From UBA7446 sp964014735 (GTDB taxonomy: Bacteria; Bacteroidota; Bacteroidia; Flavobacteriales; Flavobacteriaceae), in the NCBI GenBank assembly GCA_964014735.1, contig CAXHBH010000045.1, forward strand, positions 1 to 8,554: 8,554 nucleotides of DNA, in the 5' to 3' direction. A model generated the notes under the pieces. That model searched no databases. It was not told the origin of the DNA and worked only from the letters and a program-made list of their open reading frames with translations. Position 1 is the first letter of the stretch; the number at the start of each line of letters is the position of its first letter. Both the position numbers and the translations under genes were made by a program. This document shows positions 6,099 through 8,554 of the stretch, in pieces.

Positions 6099-8554
6099 AT
6101 GAAAAAACTATTAACAATAGTTGTTGCTTTAACAACTATAATTGTGTTTGGCCAACAAACACAGGAAAATGACTCTATATTGGTCAGCGAACTAGATGAA
6201 GTTATAGTGTCGTCTGGTGTAATTGACGTAGCCAAAGAGCGTGTAACGCCAATTGCATTTAGCACAATTTCTAAATCAGAAATTGACCTAAAAGCAGGAA
6301 ACCTTGAGTTTGTAAGAACCTTTATCAAAACACCGGGTGTTTATCAAAACGAAGATAATGGTGGTTATGGCGATGGGCAAATGTGGCTTAGAGGATTTAG
6401 CAACTTTAACACGGCAACAGTTATTAACGGACAGCCTGTTAATGATATGGAAAACGGTAAAGTTTATTGGTCTAACTGGGCTGGTCTGACAGACGTAACT
6501 TCTACAGTACAAATTCAAAGAGGATTAGGTTCTACTTCATTGGCAACGCCATCTGTTGGTGGCACGGTATCCATTATTACGGATCCAGCTGAATTGCCAG
6601 AAGGTGGTAAAATTTCTTTCACTGCAGGAAATGACAGCTATATGAAAACTACTGTAAGCTACGCTACAGGTAAAAATGCAAAGGGATGGTCAAGTAGTTA
6701 TTTGCTTTCCCAATGGTCTGGAGATGGTTACCGTAACGGTACCGCTGGTGAAGGAACAACATACTTTGTAGCTGTTGGATACTCACCTGAAGATAGTGCC
6801 CACAACTTTAATTTGTCTTTGATGGGTGCAGGACAATGGCACCACCAAGCATACTACGGTCACCGTTTAGAAGACTATTTAGATGCAGGGCCGAAACAAG
6901 GTAATGACTATAGAAAATTTAACTACGTATATGGACAGTACAGAGGAGAAGAATTTTCTGTTTTAAGAAATTACTACCACAAGCCACTTGGCACATTTAA
7001 CTGGGATTGGAAAGTTAATGACAACATAAGCCTATCTACATCATTGTATGGTTCTGCAGGACGTGGAGGTGGAACAGGTACTCGTGGAAGAAACTACGAC
7101 CTTACTCCCTATAGAGAGTCTTTCATGGATTTCTACAACGGAGGAGGTTCTGCATATAGAAACGCAGATTACACCATCAATTGGGATGCAGTTGAGGCAA
7201 GTAACCTTGCTAATGCAGGAACGGTCCAAGGCGGAATTTTTGACGGATATAAAGTAGGGACACACAATTACAGAGGCAGTGAGTTAGGTGGTTCACCACG
7301 AAACACTACGGTTCGTCGTTTTTCTACCAACTCACACAACTGGTTTGGCGGAATTTCAAAGTTGAAAATCAACTCTGATAATTTCCGATATGAAGTAGGT
7401 GTTGATTTAAGAACTTATGCTGGTTTTCATTACCGTGGAATTAGCGACTTTATTGGATTAGATGGATTCATTAGTACAGCCAATGAACACGTTTACTCCG
7501 ATGGTTCTAATGCGGGGCACATCGTTGCGACAGCGTATGAATCATCGCCCTTTAAGGACTTAGGATTTAAGGACCCTAACAACACGCAGCGTAACTATAA
7601 AGGAAATGTACGTTGGACAGGGTTCAACGGATTGATTGAATACGTTGGATCTGATGACTTTACTGCTGTTCTACAAGCAGGCACGAACTCAGTTACATAT
7701 TTCTCTAACCAATATTACTTTACTGAGCCAAAGGGAGAAAGCCCAAAAATCACAGTTAACGGAGGTTATTTAAAAGGGGGTGCAAGCTTTCAAATTAACA
7801 AGCAAAGCAATGTGTTTGCCAACGCAGGATTTATTAAAAGACCACCTGTGTTTGATGGTGTGTTTATTAATGCTGATTATGATTATGAGCAAGCAGAAAT
7901 CATTGAAAATGAAACAATCACTTCATTTGAGTTAGGGTACAATTTCTTTGGCAAAAAAGTTAAAGCCAAAATAAATGCATATTCTACAACTTGGGGAGAT
8001 CGTTCGTTTGTTGATTACTCAGGGGTTGATCCGGACCGTATTCGTACGGTCTTCAGCGGAGTTGAACAAAACCACATTGGAATTGAAGCAGAAGCAACAT
8101 GGTTTGTATCCGCTGACCTTAGAGTTAATGCATCTCTTTCAGCTGGCGATTGGAAGTATACCAAAAATTTTGAAGGAGTTTCAACAAATGCTGAAACAGG
8201 AGCAAGTTTAGGTAGTACAGGAACACTCTATATGGATGACGTAAAGATTGGTGATGCAGCTCAATTCACAACATATTTAGGCGCTACTTATTTTGTAAAT
8301 GATGCATTCTCCTTCGATATAGATTGGTTGTCATTTGACGGGCTGTACGGAGATTTTGATGTAACGGATAGTGTTTTCTCAAGTGCTGATAATGATGGAG
8401 CAATCAAGCTTCCTGCTTATAATATTATCGACCTAGGGTTAACGTATAAGACAGAACTATTTGGAAACAGATTCCAAATAAGAGCAAACATCAATAACTT
8501 GTTTGATGAGGAGTATATCTCTCAAGCTAATACCAATGTTCACGCAGCACCAGG
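6099..8554 (+). CDS. TonB-dependent outer-membrane receptor (partial, C-terminal end beyond the right edge)
   Basis: This is an outer-membrane beta-barrel that imports a ligand using energy from TonB-ExbBD; the ligand cannot be told from sequence. The frame is open without interruption from ATG 6099 to the window end, 818 codons plus two bases. Residues 1-18 form a signal peptide (MKKLLTIVVALTTIIVFG, cleavage before QQ). A TonB-box-like stretch, DEVIVSSG, is at 33-40. The plug domain spans about 41-162, with LRGFSNFNTATVINGQPVND at 97-116, VQIQRG at 137-142 and GGTVSIIT at 154-161. The rest is aromatic-rich beta-barrel, including a Gly-rich GRGGGTGTRGR loop near 323-333. The last visible part, IRANINNLFDEEYI (about 796-809), is the typical near-C-terminal segment, so probably only a few dozen residues are missing. 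There is no N-terminal CarboxypepD_reg-like domain of the kind common in SusC-type receptors, and no SusD partner is visible, which argues against a glycan SusCD system, though the downstream gene is not seen. Confidence 0.93.
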   Translation, partial: MKKLLTIVVALTTIIVFGQQTQENDSILVSELDEVIVSSGVIDVAKERVTPIAFSTISKSEIDLKAGNLEFVRTFIKTPGVYQNEDNGGYGDGQMWLRGFSNFNTATVINGQPVNDMENGKVYWSNWAGLTDVTSTVQIQRGLGSTSLATPSVGGTVSIITDPAELPEGGKISFTAGNDSYMKTTVSYATGKNAKGWSSSYLLSQWSGDGYRNGTAGEGTTYFVAVGYSPEDSAHNFNLSLMGAGQWHHQAYYGHRLEDYLDAGPKQGNDYRKFNYVYGQYRGEEFSVLRNYYHKPLGTFNWDWKVNDNISLSTSLYGSAGRGGGTGTRGRNYDLTPYRESFMDFYNGGGSAYRNADYTINWDAVEASNLANAGTVQGGIFDGYKVGTHNYRGSELGGSPRNTTVRRFSTNSHNWFGGISKLKINSDNFRYEVGVDLRTYAGFHYRGISDFIGLDGFISTANEHVYSDGSNAGHIVATAYESSPFKDLGFKDPNNTQRNYKGNVRWTGFNGLIEYVGSDDFTAVLQAGTNSVTYFSNQYYFTEPKGESPKITVNGGYLKGGASFQINKQSNVFANAGFIKRPPVFDGVFINADYDYEQAEIIENETITSFELGYNFFGKKVKAKINAYSTTWGDRSFVDYSGVDPDRIRTVFSGVEQNHIGIEAEATWFVSADLRVNASLSAGDWKYTKNFEGVSTNAETGASLGSTGTLYMDDVKIGDAAQFTTYLGATYFVNDAFSFDIDWLSFDGLYGDFDVTDSVFSSADNDGAIKLPAYNIIDLGLTYKTELFGNRFQIRANINNLFDEEYISQANTNVHAAP

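Noticed and set aside
6725..6746. Palindrome-like GTTACCGTAAC and GGTACC cluster.
   Set aside because: It lies inside the receptor barrel coding sequence and is explained by the codons; no regulatory context.

Overview
The window looks like ordinary chromosome from a member of the Bacteroidota, most likely a flavobacterium. The evidence is an AT-rich composition, A-rich start regions without clear Shine-Dalgarno sequences, a DUF3108 protein beside an M23 lipoprotein, and a large TonB-dependent outer-membrane receptor. The assignment rests on protein character and gene order, not on a marker gene.

From left to right: the 5' part of a 5-formyltetrahydrofolate cyclo-ligase gene lies on the minus strand and runs off the left edge. 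A gap of 46 bp separates it from a divergent plus-strand run of four genes: uvrC (nucleotide excision repair), a secreted DUF3108 protein, a lipoprotein-type M23 murein peptidase with a LysM/OapA-like N-terminus, and pgi (glucose-6-phosphate isomerase). These four are packed with no spacing: uvrC ends exactly where the DUF3108 frame begins, DUF3108 and M23 overlap by 23 bp, and M23 and pgi overlap by 35 bp. They are therefore probably co-transcribed and translationally coupled, although their roles (DNA repair, envelope, central carbon metabolism) differ. A 90-bp AT-rich gap follows. It ends in an exact 13-bp direct repeat touching the ATG of a TonB-dependent receptor, which runs off the right edge with 818 codons visible and is probably nearly complete.

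The most notable points are local. The M23 peptidase carries H-V-C where the family normally has H-x-H, so a Cys sits in a zinc-ligand position. The same gene has no ATG and must begin at a TTG inside its upstream neighbour. I see no RNA gene, insertion sequence, CRISPR array, prophage or defence module, and no convincing undescribed system. No stretch over 300 bp lacks a gene.
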